DNA of 64,000 nt from an uncultured Lachnospiraceae bacterium (GCA_958402795.1 CATXUX010000005.1:62001-126000), one strand, 5' to 3'. Shown: positions 7,305 through 16,905, numbered from the stretch's first letter. Notes: a model not told the origin generated them from the letters alone. A program made the numbers and translations.

Positions 7305-10300
7305 ATGTCAGAAGAAAAAATAAGAACTGGCAAATCAAGATTGTCACTGATTGCGGTACTGATCTGTTTATTCATCATTTTAAACAATGTACTTGCAAAG
7401 ATGCAGGGTGACATTTCTATGTATCTGGGAGGAAGTACCGTCGATGAATCGAATCTGGAGTATGATTCCGCAGCGTGTTTTGAAGAGGGAACTGATGTGG
7501 CGACAAGGCTGCAGGAAGAAGGCAGCGTACTTCTGCAGAATACAGACGATGTACTTCCGCTTGCGGAAGGTGCAAAGGTATCGATCCTCGGGGCGATGTC
7601 CTACAACTATGTAGAAGGCGGGACAGGTTCTGCGGGCGGTGCAGATGACGTGAATACAGTCATGCTGAACGATGCGCTGGAAAGTGCGGGACTGGACGTC
7701 AACGAAGAATTGTGGAGCTGGCTGGAAGAAGCCTGCGGCGGTTCCAGAGGGGCAGATGCCAAATACGATGGGATTACGGCAGATGACTGGACCGGATACC
7801 AGAAAATCAATGAATTTACAAAGGAAACCTATGAAGACCATGCGAAGAGCCTGATCGGTGATTACAGTGATTACGCAATCGTAACCTTTGCAAGAAGCGG
7901 CGCGGAAGGCGCGTCCCCGTCCATGGATTATGACGGAGACGGAAGCACGCTGACCGGAGAATCTTATCTGGAACTGAGTGACGACGAACGAGATCTTCTT
8001 ACATTTTGCAATGAGAACTTTGCACATACGATCGTTCTCATCAATTCTTCCGCAGCAATGGAGCTTGGGTTTGTGGAATCCGAAGAGTACGGCGTAGATG
8101 CATGTCTCTGGATCGGACATCCGGGCGAAGCGGGATTGAGCAGTGTGGCAAATATCATTGCCGGACTGGCAAATCCGTCAGGACGGCTGGTAGATACGTA
8201 TGCGTATGATTTAAGTACGGCGCCTTCGTTCTATAACACAGACAACAACCGTTATACGAACATGGAAGACACCGAGATGTATGCTTACTATCAGTATGAA
8301 GAAGGAATTTATGTAGGATATCGTTACTATGAAACAGCAGATGCAGAAGGATATTTTGATTCTGCAGATTATAAAAATGCGACATATAAAAATGATGACA
8401 GAGATGCCTCAGAAGGCGGCGCGCGTGACGAGGACGGCGGATATGAAAATACCGTCCAGTATCCGTTCGGGTATGGATTGTCTTACGGAACGTTTTCACA
8501 GACCATCGAATCCTCGGATATTGCGCTGGAGCTTCACGGAACGAACTCTATCGACGTAAAAGTAACAAATGAAGGGGATTATGCCGGAAAACAGACGGTA
8601 CAGGTATATATGGAAGCTCCGTACAACACCGATGAGAATTGTGGGATTCAGGGACGCGGACTGGAAAAATCGGCAAAAGTACTCGTAGGATTCGCAAAGA
8701 CAGATGTAATCGAGCCGGGCGAGAGCGAGACAGTAACCGTGACATTTGACACAGACGATCTGGCAAGTTACGACTACTGCGGTTACGGCTGCTATGTACT
8801 GGAAAAAGGGGATTACCAGTTCCATGTATCTGAAAATGCACATGACGTCATTGAGACGGCAGAGGCGAGCCTTGCAGACAGCTATGTATACAATGACGAG
8901 AACGACGGCAAGCGTGATTCTGACGAAGTGACGGCAGTGAACCAGCTTGACGATGTATCCGCAGGAGACGGCAATATGCTGGACGGCTATCTTTCCAGAA
9001 GTGATTTTGCCACAGGAATGGATACGATCAAGCTGCATGAATCCAACCTGAACGGCAGCGCGGCATGCGAAGAGCTTGGCGAGCAGCAGAAAGAAGCAGT
9101 AGAGCTTCGAAGCGAAGGCAGTATGGAATATACTTATGAATACTATGAAAACGGGGTAAAGAAAACAGCGACAAAGACCTTGTATGTCCATGCGGGAATC
9201 CAGTCCTTCTATATGGATGAAACCCCGGACGGACTGGATCTGAATGATGAATCCTACGCGGTAACATTTGATTCCGATGAAACCGATTATACGCTTGCCG
9301 ATATGGTAGATGAGGACGGCAAGGTTCTGGATTATGACGATCCGAAGTGGGACGATCTTCTGGATCAGCTTTCTCTGGAAGAATGTATCAATGTACATGG
9401 AAACTCCGGCTGGGGAACCCCGGAAGTGGAGTCTGTAGGAAAAGTATCTGACAGTGTCGTTGACGGACCGGGCGAAGCCGGCAACGGAAATATCGCAGGT
9501 GGTACGTGGTGGCCGTCCGCAGTGGTGATCGCGTCCACATGGAATACCGAGCTGGCGCGTGAAGAGGGTGTCGCTTACGGACATCAGTCGATCCTCGGCG
9601 GTTATGTAGGCGCATATGCACCGGCTATGAATACACACCGTTCTCCGTTCGGCGGACGAAACTTTGAATATTATTCCGAAGACGGACTGATCGCGGGTAA
9701 GATCGGAAGTGAAGTTGTGGCAGGTCTTCAGTCAGACGGTGTGATGGTCTACATCAAGCATTTTGTGCTGAACGACGGAGATACAAACCGAAATGGTGTT
9801 ATGACCTGGGCGTCAGAGCAGGCGATCCGTGAGATTTACTGCAAGCCGTATGAGATTTCTGTAAAAGAAGGCGGCGCGCTTGGTATCATGGCATGCCTGA
9901 ACCGGATCGGCATGAGCTGGGGACATTATGGATTATTCAACAACATTCTCCGCGACGAATGGGGATTTGAAGGATATCTGATCACAGATGGAGTAGGCCC
10001 CGGATTTACAGACCTTTACAATCCGCCGTCATTGTGTCTGGCAAGCGGCGTTGCAATGCTGACCCGTGACGACCGGGTAGATGAAGATACCTATACGGTA
10101 GTGGAAGGAACCGGAGCAACCGATACACTCTACGGACAGTATATGCTGAGGGAGAACATGCATCGTCTGTTCTATCAGATGGTTGCGACAGGAAATGATT
10201 CCGGCGCAGAAAGTGCTGCGACAAATGCAACGTCTTCCGACAATAACACATGGAAGATCGGCTGGGCGGCTGCAGATGTGGTATTAGTGCTTGGAATCGT

Positions 10301-10373
10301 GCTGATCTATATATTCGGCGTACATAAGCAGTTTACAAAACCGATGCTTAAGAAGCGCGGAAAGAAAGAGTAG
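7305..10373 (+). CDS. Membrane-anchored glycoside hydrolase family 3, inverted domain order
   Basis: A 1022-residue GH3 enzyme predicted to remove beta-linked terminal sugars outside the cell. The ATG at 7305 has GGAGG 8 bases upstream. An N-terminal span (about residues 14-35) and a C-terminal span (about 983-1003) followed by a basic tail would anchor it at both ends. Order is unusual: the alpha/beta sandwich domain comes first (EEGSVLLQN near 65), then a fibronectin-III-like domain (YPFGYGLSYG near 410 onward), and the TIM-barrel domain last. In the barrel the substrate-binding KH pair (818-819, IKHFVLND) and candidate nucleophile Asp895 (YLITDGVGPG) are present. Inverted GH3 proteins are known from Ruminococcus and Butyrivibrio. 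It is followed with 9 bases spacing by an NCS2-type permease, so the glycosidase probably feeds or works with that transporter. Substrate not predictable. Confidence 0.88.
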   Translation: MSEEKIRTGKSRLSLIAVLICLFIILNNVLAKMQGDISMYLGGSTVDESNLEYDSAACFEEGTDVATRLQEEGSVLLQNTDDVLPLAEGAKVSILGAMSYNYVEGGTGSAGGADDVNTVMLNDALESAGLDVNEELWSWLEEACGGSRGADAKYDGITADDWTGYQKINEFTKETYEDHAKSLIGDYSDYAIVTFARSGAEGASPSMDYDGDGSTLTGESYLELSDDERDLLTFCNENFAHTIVLINSSAAMELGFVESEEYGVDACLWIGHPGEAGLSSVANIIAGLANPSGRLVDTYAYDLSTAPSFYNTDNNRYTNMEDTEMYAYYQYEEGIYVGYRYYETADAEGYFDSADYKNATYKNDDRDASEGGARDEDGGYENTVQYPFGYGLSYGTFSQTIESSDIALELHGTNSIDVKVTNEGDYAGKQTVQVYMEAPYNTDENCGIQGRGLEKSAKVLVGFAKTDVIEPGESETVTVTFDTDDLASYDYCGYGCYVLEKGDYQFHVSENAHDVIETAEASLADSYVYNDENDGKRDSDEVTAVNQLDDVSAGDGNMLDGYLSRSDFATGMDTIKLHESNLNGSAACEELGEQQKEAVELRSEGSMEYTYEYYENGVKKTATKTLYVHAGIQSFYMDETPDGLDLNDESYAVTFDSDETDYTLADMVDEDGKVLDYDDPKWDDLLDQLSLEECINVHGNSGWGTPEVESVGKVSDSVVDGPGEAGNGNIAGGTWWPSAVVIASTWNTELAREEGVAYGHQSILGGYVGAYAPAMNTHRSPFGGRNFEYYSEDGLIAGKIGSEVVAGLQSDGVMVYIKHFVLNDGDTNRNGVMTWASEQAIREIYCKPYEISVKEGGALGIMACLNRIGMSWGHYGLFNNILRDEWGFEGYLITDGVGPGFTDLYNPPSLCLASGVAMLTRDDRVDEDTYTVVEGTGATDTLYGQYMLRENMHRLFYQMVATGNDSGAESAATNATSSDNNTWKIGWAAADVVLVLGIVLIYIFGVHKQFTKPMLKKRGKKE

Positions 10374-10382
10374 GTGGGGAAA

Positions 10383-12701
10383 ATGAATGAAAAGAGAGAA
10401 GAGCGTGTAATTGAAATCAGACACCAAAATGGATTCAGCAAAGCTTTAGACAAGTATTTTCACTTTACGGAGAAAGGTTCTACGATGGGCGGCGAAGTAA
10501 AAGCCGGGTTATCCGTATTCTTTCTCTCGGTATGCGCCTTGTTTATGAATATCCAGATCGTGATCGGCGCATTTGCAGATGATATTCCTTACTGTGGGCT
10601 TTATCTGGACGCCACGATCGTAGCATTTATCGGAACGTTGCTTCTGGGACTTCTGTGTAATCTGCCCCTGGTGCAGACTGCCAGTTTAAGTATGAGTACC
10701 GTGATGATCTCACTGATGGGAACCGATTCCGGACTGACTTATGCGAACCTGCTTGCGGTGACATTGGTCGCAGCGGTTGTATATCTGGCAGTTATGGCAG
10801 TTCCGGCACTGCGGAAATTTGTGTACCACCTGATTCCGGACAGCGTAAGAAGCGCGCTTCCGGCTGCAATGGGACTTTATATTGTCTACATTGCACTGGA
10901 AAATATGGGAATCATCGACGGCATGTCCCTGGCGGCATTTTCCGATGAAGCGATGGGCGGCGCAACGATCGCTCCTTATATGCGGCTCTGTGTGATCGCG
11001 GGACTGATCGGATTTGCATTGATTTTGTTCTACTTAAAAAGAAAAGCAGACACACCGGTATTGTCCGGGTTCCTGACGGCGACGCTGCTGTTTTTCCTGA
11101 TTGCATCGGTAGTAGGCGGAATTGCATTTACTTATGTGTATACACAGAACCGGATCTGGGTCGGCGTAAACCCGGATCCATTGGGAGAAATGTACACGAT
11201 CGGACTTGGAATCCAGGAACTTCAGCTTGGTACCGTATTCACCGAAGGGTTTGATTTCTCGGCATTCACGGCAGCGGGCGGCAGTGTGGCAGGCTTATTT
11301 ATCCGTTCGATCCTGATGTTCCTGTTTATGGGAATGTATGAATCCGAGGCGTCCGTACAGGGAGCAAACCTGAACGGAAAGATATTGGAAGAAGAAAAAT
11401 ACGAGACGACAGCCGGAAAAATCCTGTTTGTCAATGCAGTGACGAATGTAATCGCACCGATTTTCGGGGCAGCTCCGGTATCAGTCGCAAAACAGTCCTC
11501 TGCGGCGACGACGGACGGCGGGAAAACGGGTCTTTCCTCCGTTGTGTGTGCGATCGGTTATCTGGTTTCCATGTTTACCTGGATCCCGTTTGTGATCTTT
11601 GCTACTTATACGGCGAGCGTACCGGAATATGGTCATGCAGGCTTTGTCTTTCCAAATGTCATCTATGCGACATTCCAGATCGCAGACGCAGCGATGCTGG
11701 TTCTGGGACTGCAGATGCTCAAAGGCTGCAAGAAAGTCAAAGAGATGGAAGTGGGTGAAGTCATTCCGTTTATGACGACCGTGGTCATGACTGCGTTTAC
11801 ACAGAATATCGCGTACGGCGTGACCGCAGGCTGTGTGGTATATATCTTTATGATCCTGTCAGGACTGAAGAAGAAAGAGATCTGCTCGGTTCCGCTTCCG
11901 AAATATGTGATGAGCGTGCTGTCCATCGTATTGCTCGCACTGTCTCTGATCATGCCGACACTCAGCGGAAGCGCAGCGGCAGCTGACGGAACGGAAGAAA
12001 CTGCGGCGGCGGAAACTGTAGAGAATACGAACGGATTTACCTTTGACGGAGCAACCGGCGACTTTACGTTTACCGGAAGCACAGATATCGATTATTATAC
12101 GGTATGGATCTATGCGCTGGATGAAGAAGGTCAGGAAGGAGATTCTTATGTGGCGGCTTCTTCCCGGCTCACAGGAGACGGAGAGATCACGGGAAATGTA
12201 GACGTATCCGCACTTCCGTTTGGAGAGTACCATGCGAACTTGCTGGCATTCCAGACCGACGGAAGCGGATCCGATCCGGTGGTACAGGAATTTACCGTAT
12301 CAGGAAAACTTTCCACACCGGAATTCAAGTATACACAGGATGGAACATCCGTGACGGTTACTTTATATTCCGGGACGTTGACGACCTACAATGAAAATGA
12401 GATGTTTGCAGATATGGAGATCAACATCTATGATGAAAACGGAGAAATCGTGCAGACAGAAACCATTACGGACGCAGACCTGATCGAATCGGCAATGGGA
12501 CCGATGACAAGTTACAGCTGCGAAAAGACAATCACAGTGGAAGCAGGTACATATGAGATCAGCCTGACCGCAAAGGGCGACGGCGAGACCGCGGAGGCTT
12601 CTGACGAGAGCGACCGGCTGAGTCTGGTGGTTGCGGACGGCGCGGCTACGGAAGGACAGACGTCCGGGTATGTAGGGGAAGAAGGAGGAATGATGCCGTA
12701 A
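10383..12701 (+). CDS. NCS2/AzgA-like nucleobase permease with extra C-terminal extracellular region
   Basis: A 772-residue protein. The first ~530 residues form an NCS2-fold permease (about 12-14 spans), closest in feel to AzgA-type adenine/guanine/hypoxanthine permeases: GAAPVSVAKQSSAATTDGGK (near residue 360) corresponds to the AzgA substrate-site loop. A Glu lies upstream in MYESEASVQG (near 320). After the last span (about 505-527, ending PTLSG) come about 240 more residues rich in Thr, Asp, Glu and beta-strand patterns, looking like two immunoglobulin-like modules. Family members usually stop near 430-550 residues, so this is a fusion. ATG 10383 has GGTGGGG close upstream; GTG 10374 is an alternative start adding three residues. 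The GH3 gene ends just before. Base or other substrate is inferred only from the family. Confidence 0.8.
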   Translation: MNEKREERVIEIRHQNGFSKALDKYFHFTEKGSTMGGEVKAGLSVFFLSVCALFMNIQIVIGAFADDIPYCGLYLDATIVAFIGTLLLGLLCNLPLVQTASLSMSTVMISLMGTDSGLTYANLLAVTLVAAVVYLAVMAVPALRKFVYHLIPDSVRSALPAAMGLYIVYIALENMGIIDGMSLAAFSDEAMGGATIAPYMRLCVIAGLIGFALILFYLKRKADTPVLSGFLTATLLFFLIASVVGGIAFTYVYTQNRIWVGVNPDPLGEMYTIGLGIQELQLGTVFTEGFDFSAFTAAGGSVAGLFIRSILMFLFMGMYESEASVQGANLNGKILEEEKYETTAGKILFVNAVTNVIAPIFGAAPVSVAKQSSAATTDGGKTGLSSVVCAIGYLVSMFTWIPFVIFATYTASVPEYGHAGFVFPNVIYATFQIADAAMLVLGLQMLKGCKKVKEMEVGEVIPFMTTVVMTAFTQNIAYGVTAGCVVYIFMILSGLKKKEICSVPLPKYVMSVLSIVLLALSLIMPTLSGSAAAADGTEETAAAETVENTNGFTFDGATGDFTFTGSTDIDYYTVWIYALDEEGQEGDSYVAASSRLTGDGEITGNVDVSALPFGEYHANLLAFQTDGSGSDPVVQEFTVSGKLSTPEFKYTQDGTSVTVTLYSGTLTTYNENEMFADMEINIYDENGEIVQTETITDADLIESAMGPMTSYSCEKTITVEAGTYEISLTAKGDGETAEASDESDRLSLVVADGAATEGQTSGYVGEEGGMMP

Positions 12702-12721
12702 AATTTTCCCGTAGGATAAGG

Positions 12722-12751
12722 TTGACAACTGCGTATGAAATGGAGTAACCT
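12722..12751 (+). promoter_or_regulatory. Probable purC promoter
   Basis: Perfect TTGACA (12722-12727), 18-base spacer, TAACCT (12746-12751). The surrounding block closely resembles the LytTR operon promoter at 5003. No purine riboswitch or PurR box was seen. Confidence 0.45.
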
Positions 12752-12803
12752 AGTACATGGTTACAGAAGAAATCAAGATAAATCAATGTTGAGGTGTAAG
12801 AGT

Positions 12804-13673
12804 ATGCAGGAAATGAAACCGATGAAAGAGGGAAAAGTACGTGAGATCTATGACAACGGCGACAGCCTGATCATGGTTGCCACAGACCGCATCAGCTGCT
12901 TTGATGTGATCCTGAACAATGAAGTGACGAAGAAGGGAACCGTGCTTACGCAGATGTCAAAGTTCTGGTTTGATATGACAGAAGATATCCTGCCGAATCA
13001 TATGATTTCCGTAGATGTGAAAGAGATGCCGGAATTTTTCCATCAGCCAAAGTTTGACGGCAATAGTATGATGTGCCGGAAGCTTACGATGCTGCCGATC
13101 GAATGTATCGTGCGCGGCTACATCACCGGAAGCGGCTGGGAGAGTTATAAGAAGAATGGAACGGTATGTGGGATCGAGCTGCCGGAAGGACTGAAAGAAT
13201 CCGATAAGCTGCCGGAGCCAATCTACACACCGTCTACGAAAGCAGAACTCGGAGAGCATGATGAGAATATTTCCTATGAGCAGAGCATCGCACATCTGGA
13301 AAAGTATTTTCCGGGAAAGGGGCAGGAGTACGCAGAGAAACTACGGGATTACACGATCGCCCTGTATAAGAAATGTGCGGAATATGCATTAAACAAAGGA
13401 ATCATCATTGCAGATACCAAGTTTGAGTTTGGTCTGGACGAGAATGGAGAGATCGTACTCGGCGATGAGATGCTGACGCCGGACAGCTCCCGTTTCTGGC
13501 CGGCAGACGGATATGAGCCGGGGCATGGACAGCCGTCTTTCGATAAGCAGTTCGCGCGCGACTGGCTCAAAGCAAATCCGGGGAATGACTGGACACTTCC
13601 GCAGGATATCGTAGATAAGACGATCGCGAAGTATCTGCAGGCATACGAAATGCTGACCGGGGAAGCACTGTAG
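12804..13673 (+). CDS. purC: Phosphoribosylaminoimidazole-succinocarboxamide synthase
   Basis: SAICAR synthetase joins aspartate to CAIR using ATP in de novo purine synthesis. The 289-residue protein is of the longer type (about 290-300 residues) common in Firmicutes and yeast rather than the ~237-residue E. coli form. Recognisable motifs are GKVREIYD (near residue 10), the ATP-binding TDRISCFDV (27-35), ECIVRGYITGSGWESY (about 94-109) and the Asp/Ser-rich EMLTPDSSRFWP near 225. The ATG at 12804 is preceded by GAGGTG at seven bases; an upstream in-frame ATG would add residues that do not belong to the family. It is a single-gene unit ending at a long bidirectional hairpin. Its position next to a likely purine permease is suggestive but the two have separate promoters. 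Confidence 0.96.
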   Translation: MQEMKPMKEGKVREIYDNGDSLIMVATDRISCFDVILNNEVTKKGTVLTQMSKFWFDMTEDILPNHMISVDVKEMPEFFHQPKFDGNSMMCRKLTMLPIECIVRGYITGSGWESYKKNGTVCGIELPEGLKESDKLPEPIYTPSTKAELGEHDENISYEQSIAHLEKYFPGKGQEYAEKLRDYTIALYKKCAEYALNKGIIIADTKFEFGLDENGEIVLGDEMLTPDSSRFWPADGYEPGHGQPSFDKQFARDWLKANPGNDWTLPQDIVDKTIAKYLQAYEMLTGEAL

Positions 13674-13691
13674 TCAATCATCATATAGATA

Positions 13692-13741
13692 CAGAAAATC
13701 AGAGGGTGCGGCCGATACCGGTCGTACCCTCTGATTTTCTG
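13692..13741. terminator. Bidirectional terminator between purC and the Rpn-type gene
   Basis: Perfect 16-bp arms (13692-13707 and 13726-13741) with an 18-base loop sit between convergent genes. The outer part of each arm gives an A-run on one side and a T-rich run on the other, so it can stop transcription both ways. Confidence 0.85.
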
Positions 13742-13766
13742 CTGTTTGGTTGTTTCTTTTCGGAGG

Positions 13767-14681
13767 TTATTTATCGTTTGGTAATGCGTTCATGATATCC
13801 GTTACGTTATAGTCCGGCGCAAAAGCCTTTGCGGTTTCGTAGATTATTTGGATGGTAGATTCCTCTTCTTCTAACATGTCTGCAATCTCTGCGACAGAAC
13901 AATTCTTTTTTATTTTTTTACAAACCTTCTCAACTAAAGTACGCATGCGTCCTTCGGCGATTCCTTCTTCTCTTCCTTCTTCTCGTTCATAATACTTTTC
14001 TTCCCACGCCTGCATATATCTTACACCTACCTCTTCGTTTTGCTTCACCTTACAAACACGGTTATGGATTCGCTGAATACGTTCACTGTCGGAGGACGCA
14101 ACCATCTGATCTGTGGTGTTTTCCAGATAATGAAGGAAATCCCGTAGCTCTTGGGATACTTCATTATCATTTTCCCCATGGATATTGAGAAAAATACGAG
14201 CCGCACCATCTTTTAACACGAGACCCGGCACTTCCTGACATTTCGGCTCAAACGTATAGACGTATTTTTTGTAACCAAACAAATCAAATGGCATGATTAT
14301 GATGATATAGGAATTGTTTAATAAATTATAATTCGGAACTCCCGGTTCCAGTAGACCGCTGTCTATGAGAGACTGATAGAAACGACTTCGTTTTGCCAGG
14401 TCGGTTTTCCTCTGTTCCTGCATTTCTGTATTGTAGATGGTTTTATCCATGTCCATGGAATAAACGTCCATGCGTATAGAGCGCAAAAGCGGTGACACGC
14501 GTAATTCTTTTTCAGTTTCGTTTTTTGTGAGTAATGAAAGTTCCTTTCCGAAGATAATAGACAAAGCATCTTGATGTGTCTGTGGATCTTCCATAACTTC
14601 ATCAAAAAGAAACCGGTTGGTAAGGTTTAAATCTTTTAATGGAATGATATTTTGTTTTTTGGTTTCTCTGTGTTTCTCCAT
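13767..14681 (-). CDS. Rpn-family recombination-promoting nuclease / PD-(D/E)XK putative transposase
   Basis: A 304-residue protein of the family often annotated as PD-(D/E)XK nuclease transposase (TIGR01784-like). Diagnostic features are the N-terminal segment LKDLNLTNRFLFDEVMEDP, the nuclease core with RMDVY and NTEMQEQ (about residues 67-90), and the C-terminal EEGREEGIAEGRMR helical repeat (about 245-258) that is typical of this family. The ATG at 14681 has AAAGGAG five to six bases upstream. Relatives (RpnA in E. coli) nick DNA and stimulate RecA-independent recombination; they are multicopy in Lachnospiraceae and behave as mobile or accessory genes. No terminal repeats or target duplication were visible around this copy. 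Confidence 0.85.
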   Translation of the reverse strand: MEKHRETKKQNIIPLKDLNLTNRFLFDEVMEDPQTHQDALSIIFGKELSLLTKNETEKELRVSPLLRSIRMDVYSMDMDKTIYNTEMQEQRKTDLAKRSRFYQSLIDSGLLEPGVPNYNLLNNSYIIIIMPFDLFGYKKYVYTFEPKCQEVPGLVLKDGAARIFLNIHGENDNEVSQELRDFLHYLENTTDQMVASSDSERIQRIHNRVCKVKQNEEVGVRYMQAWEEKYYEREEGREEGIAEGRMRTLVEKVCKKIKKNCSVAEIADMLEEEESTIQIIYETAKAFAPDYNVTDIMNALPNDK

Positions 14682-15240
14682 ATAGTTCTCCTTTATTCTA
14701 ACATATTTTTTCGTTGGTTTATAGTCTAAAATAAAAGAAAAACAATCATAGGCAATCCCTCCTCTAAATAAAAATATAAATTTTTCGTTCAAATTCTGAA
14801 ATCTGTCTGGTGATTGCCATAGATATGGACTGTGTGATAGAAACCGTGACTTTATCAGAATGCTGTTGCGGTAATGGAAAATCCGCATTGAACTGGTTCT
14901 TGTCCAGAATATCATAGATTTTCCGGAAAGTAAAATAAAATATATATAAAATGACGAAAAGAAAAATATCTGGAATATACAAAATGAAGATTATGTTTAA
15001 GATAGTGAAAAAATGGACGAACAATTTTTGCAATGTGTGCAACAATCTACGCTATTCTTTTTATACATGGAAAATCATAGAATAAATACCAGGAAATGAC
15101 AACAGGTACAGCGTGCGAAACCAGAAAACACTACCGGAGTACACCATGGCAGACTGCGGATTGGCAGCTTCGTGAAAAACTCCGGGAACATACGCAGACG
15201 CCACAGGGAACAGGATATGGCGCAGGAAGGAGAAACGCAG
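14682..15240. other. AT-rich gap without a supported gene
   Basis: About 560 bases, very AT-rich between 14.68 and 15.07 kb. A minus-strand hydrophobic reading frame (14764-15045) exists but its only start is TTG without a ribosome site and the composition alone explains its hydrophobicity, so I do not call it. An isolated GAGGAGGG ribosome-like site on the minus strand near 14760 leads only to a seven-codon frame, which could be a relic of a lost gene. The right end must hold the promoter for the oxidoreductase gene at 15241, but no clear -35/-10 pair was found. Confidence 0.5.
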
Positions 15241-16848
15241 ATGAGATTATGCGATGCGGAACTAAAGAACAAGGCAAAGTGGGAGGAAAAGGGATATCAT
15301 CTTCCGAAATTTGACAAGGAAAAAGTAGAGGCGGCGACAAAAGAGAATCCGGTCTGGATTCATTTTGGCGCAGGGAATATCTTCCGGGCATTTCTGGCAA
15401 ATGCGGCGCAGAATATGCTGAATGAGGGGGCGATGGACAGAGGACTTGTGATCGCACAGAGCGCAGAGTCTGTAGAGAAATTGTACCGTCCGCATGATCA
15501 CAATACGCTGCTGGTTACGCTGAAAGCAGATGGAACCATTGAGAAAACGGTTGTGGGAAGTGTCATGGAATCCTGTATTCTGGATGCGGAAAATGAAGTA
15601 GAATTTGGGCGGCTGCGGGAGATCTTCACTAAGGAGTCCCTTCAGATGGCATCCTTTACGATTACAGAAAAGGGATATGCTCTCGTAGACGGAAACGGAA
15701 AGCTCCTTCCGGCAGTTGCAGCGGATTACAAGGAAGGACCTGCAAAGCCGAAGAGTTACATGGGAAAGGTTGCGGCGCTTCTGTATGCGCGCTATCAGGC
15801 AGGCGGAACGCCGATCGCTATGGTAAGCATGGATAACTGTTCTCACAATGGTGATAAGCTGCGTACTGCGGTGAATGCGATGGCAGAGAAATGGACAGAA
15901 AATAAACTGGTGGAGGAAGGTTTTCAGGATTACGTCAGCAGTCAGGATAAGGTGGCATTCCCATGGACGATGATCGACAAGATCACGCCGCGGCCGGATG
16001 ATTCGATCAAAAAAATTCTCCAGGAGGACGGCGTAGAAGACATGGAGCCGATCGTCACAAAGAGGGGATCGTTCCTCGCTCCGTTTGTCAACGCAGAGGA
16101 GAGCGAGTATCTGGTGATCGAAGATACATTCCCGAATGGTCGTCCGGCGCTGGAGAAGGGCGGCTTCATGCTGACAGACCGGGAGACGGTAGACAAAGTA
16201 GAGCGGATGAAAGTCTGCACCTGTCTGAATCCATTGCATACAGCGCTTGCAGTATTCGGCTGCCTGCTGAACAGTAAGAGGATCTGTGATGAGATGAAAG
16301 ATCCGCAGCTTAGTATACTGGTGGAGACACTCGGGCGAAAAGAAGGAATGCCGGTTGTGACGGATCCCGGAATCATAGATCCGGAAGAATTTCTCGATAC
16401 AGCGCTGAAGGTACGTCTCGCAAATCCGTTTATGCCGGATACACCTCAGCGGATCGCGATGGATACGTCGCAGAAGCTTGCAATTCGTTTTGGCGAAACG
16501 ATCAAAGCATACCAGGCTTCGGATCATCTGGATGTGGAAGATCTGAAGATGATCCCGCTGGTTATCGCCGGATGGCTGCGCTACCTGATGGGTGTCGATG
16601 ATGAGGGAAATGCGTTTGAGGTCAGTCCGGATCCGATGCTGGATATTCTTCGTCCGTACATATCAAAACTGCGTCTTGGGGAAGACCAGGATGTAGAAAG
16701 CATTGTCGCACCGATACTCAGGGCGGAAACGATTTTCGGAGTAGACTTGTACGAGGCAGGACTGGCAGGAAAAATCTGCGGTTATCTGGTGCAGATGACG
16801 CAAGGTCCCGGCGCGGTTCGTGCGACGCTGAAAAAATACTGTAAATAA
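15241..16848 (+). CDS. Mannitol dehydrogenase family protein (fructuronate reductase-like)
   Basis: A 535-residue polyol/uronate dehydrogenase. The family uses NAD(H) to interconvert fructuronate and mannonate (UxuB), tagaturonate and altronate, or mannitol and fructose. The Rossmann start IHFGAGNIFRAFLAN (about residues 40-54) and the catalytic-region motif CLNPLHTALAVFG (about 327-339, with the conserved N-x-x-H) are clear. AAGGAG sits 8 bases before the ATG at 15241, which rules out the longer upstream reading. The length matches the longer UxuB type found in gut Firmicutes (about 535-540). No uxuA or uxaC gene is next to it, so which polyol or uronate it uses is uncertain. It ends at a good hairpin terminator, consistent with a single-gene transcript. 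Confidence 0.87.
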   Translation: MRLCDAELKNKAKWEEKGYHLPKFDKEKVEAATKENPVWIHFGAGNIFRAFLANAAQNMLNEGAMDRGLVIAQSAESVEKLYRPHDHNTLLVTLKADGTIEKTVVGSVMESCILDAENEVEFGRLREIFTKESLQMASFTITEKGYALVDGNGKLLPAVAADYKEGPAKPKSYMGKVAALLYARYQAGGTPIAMVSMDNCSHNGDKLRTAVNAMAEKWTENKLVEEGFQDYVSSQDKVAFPWTMIDKITPRPDDSIKKILQEDGVEDMEPIVTKRGSFLAPFVNAEESEYLVIEDTFPNGRPALEKGGFMLTDRETVDKVERMKVCTCLNPLHTALAVFGCLLNSKRICDEMKDPQLSILVETLGRKEGMPVVTDPGIIDPEEFLDTALKVRLANPFMPDTPQRIAMDTSQKLAIRFGETIKAYQASDHLDVEDLKMIPLVIAGWLRYLMGVDDEGNAFEVSPDPMLDILRPYISKLRLGEDQDVESIVAPILRAETIFGVDLYEAGLAGKICGYLVQMTQGPGAVRATLKKYCK

Positions 16849-16870
16849 GAGTTACTGAAAAGTAACTGAA

Positions 16871-16901
16871 GGAATATGCCTTATGGTGTATTCCTTTTTT
16901 T
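16871..16901 (+). terminator. Rho-independent terminator
   Basis: GGAATATGCC (16871-16880) pairs with GGTGTATTCC (16885-16894) through ten pairs including two G-U wobbles, loop TTAT, followed by seven T. Confidence 0.9.
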
Positions 16902-16905
16902 GTCA

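Noticed and set aside
7305..10373. Several long antisense ORFs under the GH3 and dnaE genes
   Set aside because: They mirror the codon pattern of strongly supported genes, have no ribosome sites and no domain features.
12702..12803. Purine riboswitch before purC
   Set aside because: The leader is too short and lacks the conserved purine-aptamer core.
13767..14681. Insertion sequence around the Rpn-type gene
   Set aside because: No terminal inverted repeats or target duplications could be found on either side.
14764..15045. Hydrophobic minus-strand ORF of 93 codons
   Set aside because: Only a TTG start without ribosome site, AT-driven composition, no recognisable domain.
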